Below the pieces are notes generated by a model. That model was not told where the DNA came from and did no database searches. It worked only from the letters and a program-made list of their open reading frames with translations. A program made the translations under genes and the position numbers. Source: Massilia solisilvae (lineage in GTDB: Bacteria; Pseudomonadota; Gammaproteobacteria; Burkholderiales; Burkholderiaceae_D). From it: a DNA stretch of 64,000 nt. Below, in pieces: positions 46,320-56,272 of the stretch (the stretch's first letter is position 1; each line of letters opens with the position of its first letter). The stretch covers positions 1,761,976 to 1,825,975 of the forward strand of contig NZ_JANUGV010000001.1 in the NCBI RefSeq assembly GCF_024753215.1. Reading direction: 5' to 3'.

Positions 46320-47096
46320 ATGATTTTGAAGCCAGCCCGCCTGTTGTTAGCCATGACCGCGATGGTTGCCGCGCCCGTGTTCGCGCAAAACGTTGCGACT
46401 GTCAACGGCAAGCCCATTCCCGCGGCCAAGGTCGACCAGCTGGTCAAGCAGGTGGTCGCCCAGGGCAAGGCCACCGATTCGCCGCAACTGCGCGAGATGA
46501 TCAAGAAGGACCTGATCGGCCGCGAAGTGCTGATCCAGGAAGCCGACAAGCAAGGCGTCGGCAACCGCGCCGACGTGAAGGCTGCGATCGACAACGCCCG
46601 CCAGAGCATCATCATCAACGCGATGCTGGCTGACTACGTCAAGAAGAACCCGGTCAAGGATGCCGACATCAAGGCCGAGTACGACCGCTACAAGTCGCAA
46701 GTGGGCGACAAGGAATACCATGCCCGCCACATCCTGGTGGACAGCGAGCAGCAGGCCAAGGACATCATCGCCAAGCTGAAAGGCGGCGCCAAGTGGGACG
46801 ACCTGGCCAAGCAGTCGAAAGACTCGAGCGCCAACAACGGCGGCGACCTGGACTGGGCAAGCCCGGCTTCGTACGTGCCTGAGTTCTCCAAGGCCATGGT
46901 AGCGCTGCAAAAAGGCGCCATCACCGAAACCCCGGTCAAGAGCCAGTTCGGTTGGCACGTGATCAAGCTGGAAGACGTGCGCGCCGCCAAGATCCCGCCG
47001 ATGGAAGAAGTCAAGGGCCAGATCGCCGAGGCACTGCAGCAGCGTCAGCTGGCCCAGTTCCGCGAGACCCTGATGAAGAAGGCCAAGATCCAGTAA
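46320..47096 (+). CDS. Periplasmic parvulin-type peptidyl-prolyl isomerase (copy 2)
   Basis: 258 residues, a tandem duplicate of the preceding gene with the same signal peptide (PARLLLAMTAMVAAPVFAQN), domain layout and many identical stretches (DKEYHARHILVDSEQQAKDIIAKLKGG, NNGGDLDWASP, ITETPVKSQFGWHVIKLEDVRAAKIPP). AGGATCC-rich site before ATG 46320. Likely shares substrates with copy 1 or has diverged in client range. Confidence 0.93.
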   Translation: MILKPARLLLAMTAMVAAPVFAQNVATVNGKPIPAAKVDQLVKQVVAQGKATDSPQLREMIKKDLIGREVLIQEADKQGVGNRADVKAAIDNARQSIIINAMLADYVKKNPVKDADIKAEYDRYKSQVGDKEYHARHILVDSEQQAKDIIAKLKGGAKWDDLAKQSKDSSANNGGDLDWASPASYVPEFSKAMVALQKGAITETPVKSQFGWHVIKLEDVRAAKIPPMEEVKGQIAEALQQRQLAQFRETLMKKAKIQ

Positions 47097-47115
47097 TCCT
47101 GGTTTCCCTTCCCTG

Positions 47116-47146
47116 AAAAGGCGCCCTCCCCGACGGCGCCTTTTTT
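47116..47146 (+). terminator. Intrinsic terminator after parvulin copy 2
   Basis: AAAAGGCGCC, 9-nt loop, GGCGCCTTTTTT. Strong stem and T run. Confidence 0.85.
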
Positions 47147-47381
47147 ATTTTTCGTTCCCGCCAGGAGCGCGCGCACCGGGATTTGGCCGGTTCATATCCG
47201 CATGAGCGGAGGTTATGCGTTTCACACTGCCTGCACGATCTCCGGTCTATTTCGCGGCTATTTGTATGTATCTTGACGTAGAACATCCCCCACCCGTGGT
47301 GTAATTACAATTTTCGGACGGATTTCCTGTTGCCGCTTCTTTACTATTGCTTCACGGCAATAACCAAAAGGAGCTGACCAC

Positions 47382-49229
47382 ATGAAATTCAAACTCAAAT
47401 CTCTCGCGGCCGCGACACTGTTGTCGATCGCCGCCACCGCGCCCTGGGCCGCCCAGGCCCAGACCGGCAAATGGGTGACCGGCTACTACGGTGGATGGTT
47501 CGCCGGCAGCACGATGTACCAGGCGCCGCAACACGTCGACATGACCGCCATGACGCACTTTGTCTTCGGGCGCATCGGCCCGGGCGGCGGCGGCCAGGGC
47601 AACCCGGGCGACGTCATCCTGGGTGGCGGCAATTCGCAAACCGACATCGACCACGGCCCGGGCGTCCCCTGGGAGAAGACGGTCGAGGATTACCTGGTCA
47701 TGCGCGCCCACCAGGTCGGCACCAAGGCGCTCATCATGCTGGGCGGCGAAAACGAAAACGCGGCCTTCCACGCCTCGTGCCTGCCGGGCGTGCGCGCCAC
47801 CTTCGTCAAGAACCTGGTCGACTACATGGTCAAGCACGACTACGACGGCATCGACGTGGACTGGGAAGGCATCGATTCGAAGGACACCGAAAACCAGGCC
47901 CTGCTCGAAGCGTTGATCAAGGACCTGCGCGTTGAGGCGAACGCGCGTCCGCGCTACCAGGACAAGCCGGTGATCATCACCTTCCCGGGCGGCGTGCTGA
48001 ACCCGAACTACGAAAAGGTCTCGGACCACGTCAAGCGCCTGGCTGCTCTGGTGGACCAGTACAACATCATGAACTACACCGGCACGTGGTTCAACTACGG
48101 CTGGGAGACCAGCACCTTTGCGCCCCTGACCAGCGCTGCCAGCAAGGCGCGCCCCACCTCGGTGGCCAGCACGATCCAGATGCTGGAAGACGCCGGCGTG
48201 CCGCGCTCGAAGGTGGGCATGGGCATCGGCTTCTACGGCCTGAACTACAAGCCGCCGTTCGCCAAGCCGGGCCAGCCGACCGACGGCTACCCGATGAGCG
48301 ATTTCTCGTTCACCGACACCGTTTGGAGCTGGACCCTCCTGAACAAGCTGGGCTACCTGGACAACGGCACCTACGTGTGGGAGAACGAGACCCAGACCAG
48401 CTACCGCACCTACCCGGGCGGCTACACGCCGGCCGCGCGTACGGACACCACCAGCGGCTACATCTCGTACGAGGAGCCGGCCACCATCGCCGCCAAGGGC
48501 GCGTGGGCGCTGTCGAACCGCCCGGGCGAAGGCGCCGCCGGCACCATCATCTGGCTGGTCAACTACGGCACCACCGATGGCGTGAACAATCCGCTGCTGA
48601 CGGCGACCAAGAAGGCCTTCCTCGACCCGAACGCGACCGAGCCGGGCCCGAACCCGAACCCGCTCGATCCGCCGCCGCCGCCGGTGATCACCGCGCAGAA
48701 GACCATCACCTCGGACTGGGGCACCGGTTATTGCGCCGACATGGTGCTGACCAACACCGGCCCGAGCGCCGGCCCGTGGACCTACACCGAGACGCTGGCC
48801 GACACCGTCACCTCGCTGTGGAACGGCACCTGGTCGCAGTCGAACGGCCAGCTGTCGGTCAGCGGCCCGAGCTACAGCCCGAACCTGCACATTGGCCAAT
48901 CGACCAAGGTGGGCTTCTGCGCGACCCGTCCGGCCAAGCCGGTGGAAACGCCGCCCCCGCCGCCGCCGGGTGCGCTGACCTCGACGGTGAAGATCACGGC
49001 TGACTGGACCAGCGGCTACTGCGCCAACATCGCCGTCACCAACACCACGACCAGCAAGGTGGTCAGCTGGGCGGTGGACGTGCCGAACATTCAGGGCACG
49101 ATCACCAGCCTGTGGAGCGGCAAGTACACGATGAACGGCACCACCATGCACCTGTCCGGCCCGGACTGGAACAAGGACCTGGCCGCTGGCGCGACCAACA
49201 GCGACGTGGGCTACTGCGCCACGCGTTGA
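47382..49229 (+). CDS. Secreted GH18 chitinase with two C-terminal CBM2-like modules
   Basis: 615 residues: signal peptide ending AAQA-QT, GH18 barrel with the catalytic motif DGIDVDWE near residue 155-162 and IMNYTGTWFNYGW/VGMGIGFYG typical of chitinases, then two Pro-rich linkers (PPPPP) and two homologous modules (about residues 436-518 and 533-615). Each module has a DW.(T/S)GYCA..V.TNT pattern, a W(N/S)G(T/K)(W/Y) patch, and ends GYCATR or GFCATR. They resemble CBM2 chitin/cellulose-binding domains with one disulfide. Hydrolyses chitin outside the cell. AAGGAG precedes the ATG. Confidence 0.9.
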   Translation: MKFKLKSLAAATLLSIAATAPWAAQAQTGKWVTGYYGGWFAGSTMYQAPQHVDMTAMTHFVFGRIGPGGGGQGNPGDVILGGGNSQTDIDHGPGVPWEKTVEDYLVMRAHQVGTKALIMLGGENENAAFHASCLPGVRATFVKNLVDYMVKHDYDGIDVDWEGIDSKDTENQALLEALIKDLRVEANARPRYQDKPVIITFPGGVLNPNYEKVSDHVKRLAALVDQYNIMNYTGTWFNYGWETSTFAPLTSAASKARPTSVASTIQMLEDAGVPRSKVGMGIGFYGLNYKPPFAKPGQPTDGYPMSDFSFTDTVWSWTLLNKLGYLDNGTYVWENETQTSYRTYPGGYTPAARTDTTSGYISYEEPATIAAKGAWALSNRPGEGAAGTIIWLVNYGTTDGVNNPLLTATKKAFLDPNATEPGPNPNPLDPPPPPVITAQKTITSDWGTGYCADMVLTNTGPSAGPWTYTETLADTVTSLWNGTWSQSNGQLSVSGPSYSPNLHIGQSTKVGFCATRPAKPVETPPPPPPGALTSTVKITADWTSGYCANIAVTNTTTSKVVSWAVDVPNIQGTITSLWSGKYTMNGTTMHLSGPDWNKDLAAGATNSDVGYCATR

Positions 49230-49240
49230 TTCGAACTAGC

Positions 49241-49266
49241 GTCGTCCCGGCGAAAGCCGGGATGAC
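49241..49266. repeat. REP-like hairpin (GTCGTCCCGGC)
   Basis: GTCGTCCCGGC-gaaa-GCCGGGATGAC, one mismatch, GAAA-type loop. Single unit of the GTCGTCCC family between convergent genes. Confidence 0.75.
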
Positions 49267-49284
49267 GTTGGCGCGTCGCATAGT

Positions 49285-50139
49285 TCAATCGGGGCAATGC
49301 GGCGGACCACCCGGGTAGTTGCCGTTGTTATAGACGTCCAGCGTGGCGGCCCAGGTCTTCTGCAGCTCGCACGTACCGGGCGAACAGGTTTGCAGCGTGG
49401 TTCCGCTGGCGAACCAGTCGCGCGCCGCCGCCATCACGTCCTGCACGCCCTGCGGAGCCGAGGCGCCCGCGTTGCGGTTGAGCACCGCTGCGATGAACTG
49501 GTCGGCCAGGATGATGTAGGCGTTGCCACGCGGCGGCGTATCCAGGATCTGCTGCCAGGTCAAGCCGCTGGAGTAGAAGTTCATCTCGCGATACCAGCCG
49601 TTCGGCCAGACGACGCCGGGCTTGTTGCCCCAGTAACCCTGGGTGCGCGTGCAGCCTTTGGGACCGCAGCCACAGACCGGGGCAAGCACGTCATTTTCTG
49701 CCGTGAACAGCGCGCCCAGTTTCGGATCGGTGGACTGGGCGTAGAACTGGACGCGTACTGCATTCCTCAGGGAGCCCAGCGTCAGCGGCGCCGCATTGAT
49801 GCTGAACGGAACCACCCGCACATCGCCCGAGCTCAGCGCGCCATCGGTCCCGCTCAGCGTATTGACCTTGTAGACGTCCTGATAGCCGGTGCGCTCAGTT
49901 CCGTTTTGCACCGCATAGTCCACGCTGTAGCTTGTCTGCGTGGTGCTCGGCGGCAGGACCGAGACGACGCCGCTGTAACGCCAGTTGCCGGTGGCGCTGT
50001 CTTCGCACACGTCCAGCGTCGACGTCACAGCGGGTTTGGCAGTCTGTGCGAGCGCCGGGCTCGCGTGGATGGCGGCAATGGCCATCATGGCCACAGCCAA
50101 CCGCATGGGGGAACGACAAAACGCAGCAAGATAACTCAT
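49285..50139 (-). CDS. Secreted protein with TQGYW motif
   Basis: 284 residues, signal peptide ending SPALA-QT. N-terminal beta-rich region of about 130 residues, then CGCGPKGCTRTQGYWGNKPGVVWPNGWY, followed by a helical tail with TPPRGNAYIILADQFIAAVLN and two C-terminal cysteine pairs (CSPGTC, HCPD). The TRTQGYW(G/K)N motif is found in assorted secreted bacterial proteins of unknown role. AGGAG precedes ATG 50139. Convergent with the chitinase. Confidence 0.75.
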   Translation of the reverse strand: MSYLAAFCRSPMRLAVAMMAIAAIHASPALAQTAKPAVTSTLDVCEDSATGNWRYSGVVSVLPPSTTQTSYSVDYAVQNGTERTGYQDVYKVNTLSGTDGALSSGDVRVVPFSINAAPLTLGSLRNAVRVQFYAQSTDPKLGALFTAENDVLAPVCGCGPKGCTRTQGYWGNKPGVVWPNGWYREMNFYSSGLTWQQILDTPPRGNAYIILADQFIAAVLNRNAGASAPQGVQDVMAAARDWFASGTTLQTCSPGTCELQKTWAATLDVYNNGNYPGGPPHCPD

Positions 50140-50288
50140 GGCAAATCTCCTGATTGGGGGCGCGCGGCGACGTGCTGGCGCTCCCAGCCATGATGAAGCG
50201 TGATCAATCAGCTAATTTTGTGGGAACTCAGCAATGCAAGTCGTTGAATTTCAACGGAAAAAGCTTTCCACCGAACACTCGCTTGCCG

Positions 50289-50318
50289 AAAAAAAAGCGC
50301 TTCCGAAGAAGCGCTTTC
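50289..50318 (-). terminator. Intrinsic terminator of purL
   Basis: On the minus strand AAAGCGCTTC-TTCG-GAAGCGCTTT forms a 10-bp stem with a stable UUCG loop followed by a run of T (plus-strand A run at 50289-50296). Begins 5 bp after the purL stop. Confidence 0.9.
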
Positions 50319-50322
50319 TGGC

Positions 50323-53300
50323 TTAGCCAACCCACTTGCGGGCATTGCGGAACATCCGCATCCACGGGCCGTCCTCGCCCCAGGAATCCGGCGCCCACGA
50401 GTGCTGCACCGTGCGGAACACGCGCTCGGCGTGCGGCATCATCACGGTAAAGCGCCCGTCCGGGGTCGTCACCGAGCTGATCCCCTGCGGCGAACCGTTC
50501 GGGTTGAACGGATAGGTCTCGGTGGCCTGGCCGCGGTTGTCCACATAGCGCAGCGCCTTGATGGCGGCGTTGATGTCGCCGGTCTGCGAGAAGTCCGCAT
50601 AGCCTTCGCCGTGGGCGATCGCGATCGGCGCCTGCGTGCCGGCCATCCCGGCGAAGAAGATCGACGGCGAATCGAGCACTTCGACCATGCCGAAGCGGGC
50701 TTCGAACTGCTCCGACTTGTTGCGGGTGAACTTGGGCCAGGCATGCGCGCCCGGGATGATCGACTTCAGGTTGCTCATCATCTGGCAGCCGTTGCACACG
50801 CCAAGGCCAAAGGTATCGGTGCGCGCGAAGAACTTCGCGAACTGGTCGGCCAGCTGGGTGTTGAACAGGATGGTCTTGGCCCAGCCCTCGCCCGCGCCCA
50901 GCACGTCGCCATACGAGAAGCCGCCCACCGCGATGATGCCGTGGAAGTCGTCCAGGCTGGCGCGGCCGGCGATCAGGTCGCTCATGTGCACGTCCACCGC
51001 GGTGAAGCCCGCCTGGTGCATGACCCACGCCGTCTCCACGTGCGAGTTCACGCCCTGCTCGCGCAGGATCGCCACGCGCGGGCGCACGCCGGTCGCCAGG
51101 AACGGCGCGGCCACGTTATCCAGCAGGTCGAACGTGACCTTGGGCGCCATGCCCGGATCTTCCTCGTCCAGCAGGCGGTCGTATTCCTGGTCGGCGCAGA
51201 CAGGGTTGTCGCGCAGTTTGGCGATGCGCCAGCTGGTTTCGCTCCACAGGCGGTGCAGCGCGCTGCGCGGCTGGTTGTAGATCACCTTGGCATCGCGCAT
51301 GAATTCGACCACGCCGCGATCGTTGTGCTTGCCGATGATGTGGCTGCACGCGCCCAGGCCGAATTCGCGCAGCACGTTCATCACTTCGCTGCGCTCGCCA
51401 TGGCGTACCTGGATCACGGCGCCCAGCTCCTCGGCAAACAGCGCGCGCAGGGTCAGGTCGTTGCGGCGTTCGCCCACCTGGGTGGCCCAGTTCTTGGCGT
51501 CGCCCTGGTCGGCCGCGTGCTCGCTTTCCATGGTCAGGATGTCGAGGTTGACCGACACGCCGGTGCGGCCGGCAAAGGCCATCTCGCACAGGGTAGCGAA
51601 CAGGCCGCCGTCCGAACGGTCGTGGTATGCCAGCAGCTTGCCCTCGTTGTTCAGGCGCTGGATGGCTGCAAAAAAGGCTTTCAGGTCGTCCGGCGAGTCC
51701 ACATCCGGTACCGCGTCGCCGAGCTGCTGCGTTACCTGCGCGAGCGCCGACGCGCCCAGGCGGTTCTTGCCGCGGCCAAGATCCACCAGGATCAGCGCGC
51801 TGTCGCCAAGGTCGGCGCGCAGCTGCGGGGTAAGCGAACGGCGCACGTCGGGCACCGGCGCAAACGCGGACACGATCAGCGACACGGGCGATACCACTGC
51901 CTTCGCTTCGCCTTCGTCCTGCCAGGTGGTGCGCATCGACAGCGAGTCTTTGCCGACCGGGATCGACACGCCGAGCGCCGGGCACAGCTCCATGCCCACC
52001 GCCTTCACGGTGTCGAACAGCGCCGCGTCCTGGCCCGGCTGGCCGCAGGCGGCCATCCAGTTGGCCGACAGCTTGATGTCGGAGATGTCCGCAACGGGCG
52101 CGGCGGCGATGTTGGTGATCGCCTCGCCCACCGCCATGCGGCCCGAGGCAGCGGCGTCGATCACGGCCAGCGGGGTGCGCTCGCCCATCGACATCGCCTC
52201 GCCCACGTAGCCGTCAAAGCTCATCGCCGTGACCGCGCAGTCTGCGACCGGCACCTGCCACGGACCGACCATCTGGTCGCGCACGCTCATGCCGCCCACG
52301 GTGCGGTCACCGATGGTGATCAGGAAGCTCTTGTCGCCCACGGTCGGGAGCAGCAGCACGCGGCGCGCCGCTTCTTCCAGCTCGATGCCGGTCAGGTCCA
52401 CCGGCGGGAATGCGCGCGCCACGTGCTCCACGGTGCGCAGCATCTTGGGTGGTTTGCCGAGCAGGACTTCCATCGGCATGTCCACCGGCGCGTTGTCGTG
52501 CAGCGGATCGATCAGGCGCAGCTGGCGCTCTTCGGTGGCCACGCCCACGGCGGCAAACGGGCAGCGCTCGCGCGCGCAGATGTCCGCGAACGCCTGCAGG
52601 TCGCCAGGGGCGATCGCGAGCACGTAGCGCTCCTGCGATTCGTTACTCCAGATTTCCTTGGGCGCCATCCCGCTTTCTTCGAGCGGAATCTTGCGCAGGT
52701 CGAAGGTGGCGCCGCGTTTGGAATCGTTCACCACTTCGGGGAAGGCATTGGACAGGCCGCCCGCGCCCACGTCGTGAATCGAGATGATCGGGTTCGTCGC
52801 GCCCAGCGCCCAGCAGGCGTTGATCACTTCCTGCGCGCGGCGCTCCATTTCCGGGTTGCCGCGCTGGACCGAGTCGAAGTCCAGGTCGGCGGTGTTGGTG
52901 CCGGTCGCCATCGACGAGGCGGCGCTGCCGCCCATGCCGATGCGCATGCCGGGGCCGCCCAGCTGGATCAGCAGGCTGCCCGGCGGGATATCGTTCTTGT
53001 GCGTGTGCCCGGCCGAGATGTTGCCGATACCGCCCGCGATCATGATCGGCTTGTGGTAGCCGAACACCGCGCCGGCCGCGCCCACGTTCTGCTCGTAGGT
53101 ACGGAAGTAACCGCCCAGGACCGGGCGGCCGAATTCGTTCGAGAAGGCGGCGCCGCCGAGCGGGCCGTCGATCATGATCTGCAGCGGCGAGGCGATGCGC
53201 TCCGGCTTGCCGTACACGGCTTCAGTGCGCTCGCCGGTGCGGGCGGTCACGTCCGATGCGTTCTCCCACACGCGCTCCGCGCCGGGAATCAGCAGGTTGG

Positions 53301-54342
53301 ACACGGTAAAGCCGGTCAGGCCCGCCTTTGGCTTGGCGCCGCGGCCGGTCGCGCCCTCGTCGCGGATCTCGCCACCGGCGCCGGTCGAGGCGCCTGGGAA
53401 CGGGGAGATGGCGGTCGGGTGGTTGTGGGTCTCCACCTTCATCAAGGTGTGGGTCAGCTCGCTGGACGGCGCGTATTCGTGGCCGGCGCCGCGCGGGTAG
53501 AAGCGGGTGACGCTTGCCCCTTCCATGATCGACGAGTTGTCGCTGTACGCCACCACGGTGCCCTTCGGCTGCAGCTGGTGGGTGTTTTTGATCATCTGGA
53601 ACAGCGACTTGTCCTGCTTGACGCCGTCGATGATCCAGTCGGCGTTGAAGATCTTGTGGCGGCAGTGCTCGCTGTTGGCCTGCGCGAACATCATCAGCTC
53701 GACGTCGGTCGGGTTGCGCCTGGCCCTGGTGAAGGCGTCTTCCAGGTAGTCGATCTCGTCGTCCGACATGGCCAGGCCCAGCTCCGCGTTGGCTGCAACC
53801 AGCGCCTGCTTGCCCTTGCCCAGCACGTCGATCGATTCGAGCGGACGGCTTTCGAGTTCGCTGAACAGTCCGGCCGCGTCGGAGGCGCTGCGCAGCACCG
53901 TCTCGGTCATGCGGTCGTGCAGCAGGGCCGCGACCGCGGCCGCATCGTGCTCTGCCAGTTTTTTCGCGCCGCCGATGCCGAGCACGCCGCTCTTGAGCGA
54001 GACCGTGTAGCCCACCCCGCGTTCGATGCGGTGGATGTGCGCCATGCCGCAGTTGTGCGCGATGTCGGTGGCCTTCGACGCCCAGGGCGAGATGGTGCCC
54101 AGCCGCGGGATCACGAAGAACTCTTCGGCCGCGCCTTCCTGCTGGGCGCTTGCCGGCTCGCCGTAGGTCAGCATCGCGGTCAGGCGCGCTGTGTCGTCGG
54201 CAGTGAGCGGGCTGCTTGCGTCGATGAAGTGGTAGAACCTTGCGCTCACCGCCGTGATCGCGGGGGCGACGGCTTGCAGTTGGCTGAGGAGGCGTTGGCT
54301 ACGAAATGCGGACAGGGCGTTGGAACCCGGCAGAATCAACAT
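50323..54342 (-). CDS. purL: Phosphoribosylformylglycinamidine synthase (large, single-chain)
   Basis: 1339 residues, the fused form with synthetase and glutamine amidotransferase, catalysing the fourth step of purine synthesis. ATP site: [49 protein letters not shown]. GATase: [21 protein letters not shown] and the catalytic Cys in GVCNGCQMM. Start at 54342 ([19 protein letters not shown]) is the conserved beginning; a longer frame upstream is rejected. Followed by a terminator. Confidence 0.95.
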   Translation of the reverse strand: MLILPGSNALSAFRSQRLLSQLQAVAPAITAVSARFYHFIDASSPLTADDTARLTAMLTYGEPASAQQEGAAEEFFVIPRLGTISPWASKATDIAHNCGMAHIHRIERGVGYTVSLKSGVLGIGGAKKLAEHDAAAVAALLHDRMTETVLRSASDAAGLFSELESRPLESIDVLGKGKQALVAANAELGLAMSDDEIDYLEDAFTRARRNPTDVELMMFAQANSEHCRHKIFNADWIIDGVKQDKSLFQMIKNTHQLQPKGTVVAYSDNSSIMEGASVTRFYPRGAGHEYAPSSELTHTLMKVETHNHPTAISPFPGASTGAGGEIRDEGATGRGAKPKAGLTGFTVSNLLIPGAERVWENASDVTARTGERTEAVYGKPERIASPLQIMIDGPLGGAAFSNEFGRPVLGGYFRTYEQNVGAAGAVFGYHKPIMIAGGIGNISAGHTHKNDIPPGSLLIQLGGPGMRIGMGGSAASSMATGTNTADLDFDSVQRGNPEMERRAQEVINACWALGATNPIISIHDVGAGGLSNAFPEVVNDSKRGATFDLRKIPLEESGMAPKEIWSNESQERYVLAIAPGDLQAFADICARERCPFAAVGVATEERQLRLIDPLHDNAPVDMPMEVLLGKPPKMLRTVEHVARAFPPVDLTGIELEEAARRVLLLPTVGDKSFLITIGDRTVGGMSVRDQMVGPWQVPVADCAVTAMSFDGYVGEAMSMGERTPLAVIDAAASGRMAVGEAITNIAAAPVADISDIKLSANWMAACGQPGQDAALFDTVKAVGMELCPALGVSIPVGKDSLSMRTTWQDEGEAKAVVSPVSLIVSAFAPVPDVRRSLTPQLRADLGDSALILVDLGRGKNRLGASALAQVTQQLGDAVPDVDSPDDLKAFFAAIQRLNNEGKLLAYHDRSDGGLFATLCEMAFAGRTGVSVNLDILTMESEHAADQGDAKNWATQVGERRNDLTLRALFAEELGAVIQVRHGERSEVMNVLREFGLGACSHIIGKHNDRGVVEFMRDAKVIYNQPRSALHRLWSETSWRIAKLRDNPVCADQEYDRLLDEEDPGMAPKVTFDLLDNVAAPFLATGVRPRVAILREQGVNSHVETAWVMHQAGFTAVDVHMSDLIAGRASLDDFHGIIAVGGFSYGDVLGAGEGWAKTILFNTQLADQFAKFFARTDTFGLGVCNGCQMMSNLKSIIPGAHAWPKFTRNKSEQFEARFGMVEVLDSPSIFFAGMAGTQAPIAIAHGEGYADFSQTGDINAAIKALRYVDNRGQATETYPFNPNGSPQGISSVTTPDGRFTVMMPHAERVFRTVQHSWAPDSWGEDGPWMRMFRNARKWVG

Positions 54343-54394
54343 GGCTTGGAAGTCGGTTGATGCAGCTGTGCTGCGGGTGTGGATGAAGCCCACT

Positions 54395-54400
54395 ATTATA
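54395..54400 (-). promoter_or_regulatory. Candidate -10 element for purL
   Basis: Perfect TATAAT on the minus strand, 53 bp upstream of the purL start, but the -35 region at 17 bp (GGGTCG) is poor, so it may need activation or be coincidental. Confidence 0.4.
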
Positions 54401-54529
54401 CAACGCCCGCCCCTGCCCGACCCCTTGTGCCGCTCGAATAGTTGCCCGCAAACAAAGGAATGGGTATTGTAACGTCTGACAAGAAGCCGGACGCGCCCCG
54501 CGTTACCGGCCAAGGGGGCAACGAGAGAG

Positions 54530-56152
54530 ATGCAAGGACACAGCAATTTGTCGGTGCTGGTGGTAGACCCGAACCCGGGTATGCGCAGCAGCCTGCAGAA
54601 CATGCTCAACCAGGCTGGCATCAGCAAGGTCGAGTACGCGGTCAATTCCGGGACCGCGATCAAGCAGCTGATGAAGAAGTCGTACGACATCATCCTGTGC
54701 GAGTACGACCTCGGCGTGGCCGATGGCCAGGACGGCCAGCAGCTGCTGGAAGACCTGCGCCACCACAAGCTGATCGGCCTGCTCACGATCTTCATCATGC
54801 TTACCTCCGAGGCGGTGTACAGCAAGGTCGTCAGCGCGGCCGAACTGACCCCGACCGACTACATCCTCAAGCCCTTTACGGTGGAGACGCTGGTGCAGCG
54901 CATCGGCCGCGCGGTCGAGCGGCGCATGGCCTTCCTGCCCACCTTCCAGCTGATCGGCCAGGGCAACCTGCGCGAGGCGATCCGTTCCTGCATCAAGGCC
55001 GAGGCCGAGCACCCGCGCTACGCCACCGATTTCGCACGCCTGCGCGCCGAGATGCTGGTCAGCCTGAAGCAGTACGACGAGGCCGAGAAGGTGTACCGCG
55101 AGATCCTCGACACCCGCCCGCTCGGCTGGGCGCACCTGGGCCATGCACGCGCCGTGTTTGCGCTGGGCCGCGTGGACGAGGCGCGCGCCGCGCTGGAAGA
55201 ACTCATCAAGGCCAACCCGCAGCTGATGAGCGCCTACGACCTGCTGGCGCGCTGCCACGAAGCCGAGGGCCAGCACGCCCGCGCCAAGGAGGTGCTGGAA
55301 AACGCGGTGGCCATTTCGCCCCACATGGTGCGGCGCCTGCGCAAGCTGGGCGAAGTGGCGCTGGATGCGGGCGACGTGGCCGCCGCCGAGAAGTCGTTCA
55401 AGCAGGTGGTGAGCAAGGCGCGCTATTCCGAGTTCCGCAATCCGGAGGACCACGTCAACCTGGTCAAGGCGCTGGTGAAGAAAGGCGACAGCCAACAGGC
55501 CGGCGGCGTGGTGCGCGACCTGGAGCGTTCGCTGCGCGGCAGCCCCGGGCTGGATGCGTGCAAGGCCTATGCGACCGCGATGCTGCACGAGGCGGCCGGC
55601 AACCCCACCGCCGCCGCCGCCGAACTGAAGGCCGCGTCCAACGCGCTGAAGGCGGCGAGCGGCCTGTCGTCCGGCATGAAGATGGCGTTGGTGCGCTCAT
55701 GCCTGGACCACAAGCTCGATGCCGAAGCCTCCGATGTCATGCTATCGGTCGTCAACGACGTCAACAGCGAGGTCACGACCGACCAGGCGGTGGCCGTGTT
55801 CGAGCGCGCCGGACGGCACGACCTGGCGCGCGGGATCGGCGAGCAGCTCAGCGCGCAGGCGCAGGTGCTGCTGGGCGTGGCGGACGAGAAGCGCAACATG
55901 GGCGACGTGCGCGGCGCGGTGCAAAGCCTGCTGGAGGCTTACCACATCGCGCCGGACAACCTCAAGGTTATCCTCGCGCTCACCGGCGGCATCCTGCGCC
56001 AGATGAACGAACTGGGATGGGACCACCCGCTGGGCGAACTGTGTCACGAACAGATCGAGAAGATCCGCAAGCTCGATCCGCAGCACCCGCGGCTGCAGCC
56101 GATCACGGACGAATACAACGCGACACGGCGCAAGTACGGTATCGCCGTTTGA
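54530..56152 (+). CDS. Receiver-domain TPR protein with Glu at phosphoacceptor site
   Basis: 540 residues: N-terminal REC domain ([40 protein letters not shown]) followed by about six tetratricopeptide repeats ([20 protein letters not shown]..., [36 protein letters not shown]). The phosphoacceptor strand reads [21 protein letters not shown]: Glu58 stands where Asp is expected, while D13, T92 and K114 are in place. It therefore may be constitutively active or use a different signal. No kinase gene is adjacent. Function unknown, probably protein-protein interaction. Confidence 0.85.
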   Translation: MQGHSNLSVLVVDPNPGMRSSLQNMLNQAGISKVEYAVNSGTAIKQLMKKSYDIILCEYDLGVADGQDGQQLLEDLRHHKLIGLLTIFIMLTSEAVYSKVVSAAELTPTDYILKPFTVETLVQRIGRAVERRMAFLPTFQLIGQGNLREAIRSCIKAEAEHPRYATDFARLRAEMLVSLKQYDEAEKVYREILDTRPLGWAHLGHARAVFALGRVDEARAALEELIKANPQLMSAYDLLARCHEAEGQHARAKEVLENAVAISPHMVRRLRKLGEVALDAGDVAAAEKSFKQVVSKARYSEFRNPEDHVNLVKALVKKGDSQQAGGVVRDLERSLRGSPGLDACKAYATAMLHEAAGNPTAAAAELKAASNALKAASGLSSGMKMALVRSCLDHKLDAEASDVMLSVVNDVNSEVTTDQAVAVFERAGRHDLARGIGEQLSAQAQVLLGVADEKRNMGDVRGAVQSLLEAYHIAPDNLKVILALTGGILRQMNELGWDHPLGELCHEQIEKIRKLDPQHPRLQPITDEYNATRRKYGIAV

Positions 56153-56170
56153 GCCCCTCGCGGCAAAGCC

Positions 56171-56270
56171 GTCGTCCCCGAGGAGGCGGCGACCCATGCT
56201 GAGTGTGATGGGTTGCTGCCTCTGCAATCCTGCGTGCTGTCCATGGGTCCCCGCCTCCGCGGGGACGATG
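56171..56270. repeat. REP-like palindrome, GTCGTCCCC family
   Basis: GTCGTCCCCGAGGAGGCGGCGACCCATGCTGAG at the left and CCATGGGTCCCCGCC..GGGGACGATG at the right. The left arm has diverged from the copies at 33568 and 63891. It fills the gap between the convergent TPR and oxoprolinase genes. Confidence 0.8.
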
Positions 56271-56272
56271 GG

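Noticed and set aside
47260..47330. TTGACG near 47274 as a chitinase promoter
   Set aside because: The only AT-rich -10-like hexamer (TGTAAT) is about 21 bp away, too far for sigma70.
50195..50210. GTGATCAATCA as an FNR-like site near the TQGYW protein
   Set aside because: Only one half-site fits; the left half does not match TTGAT.
50401..54360. 1319-codon plus-strand open frame
   Set aside because: Antisense to purL. Length reflects high GC in codon position 3, not selection.
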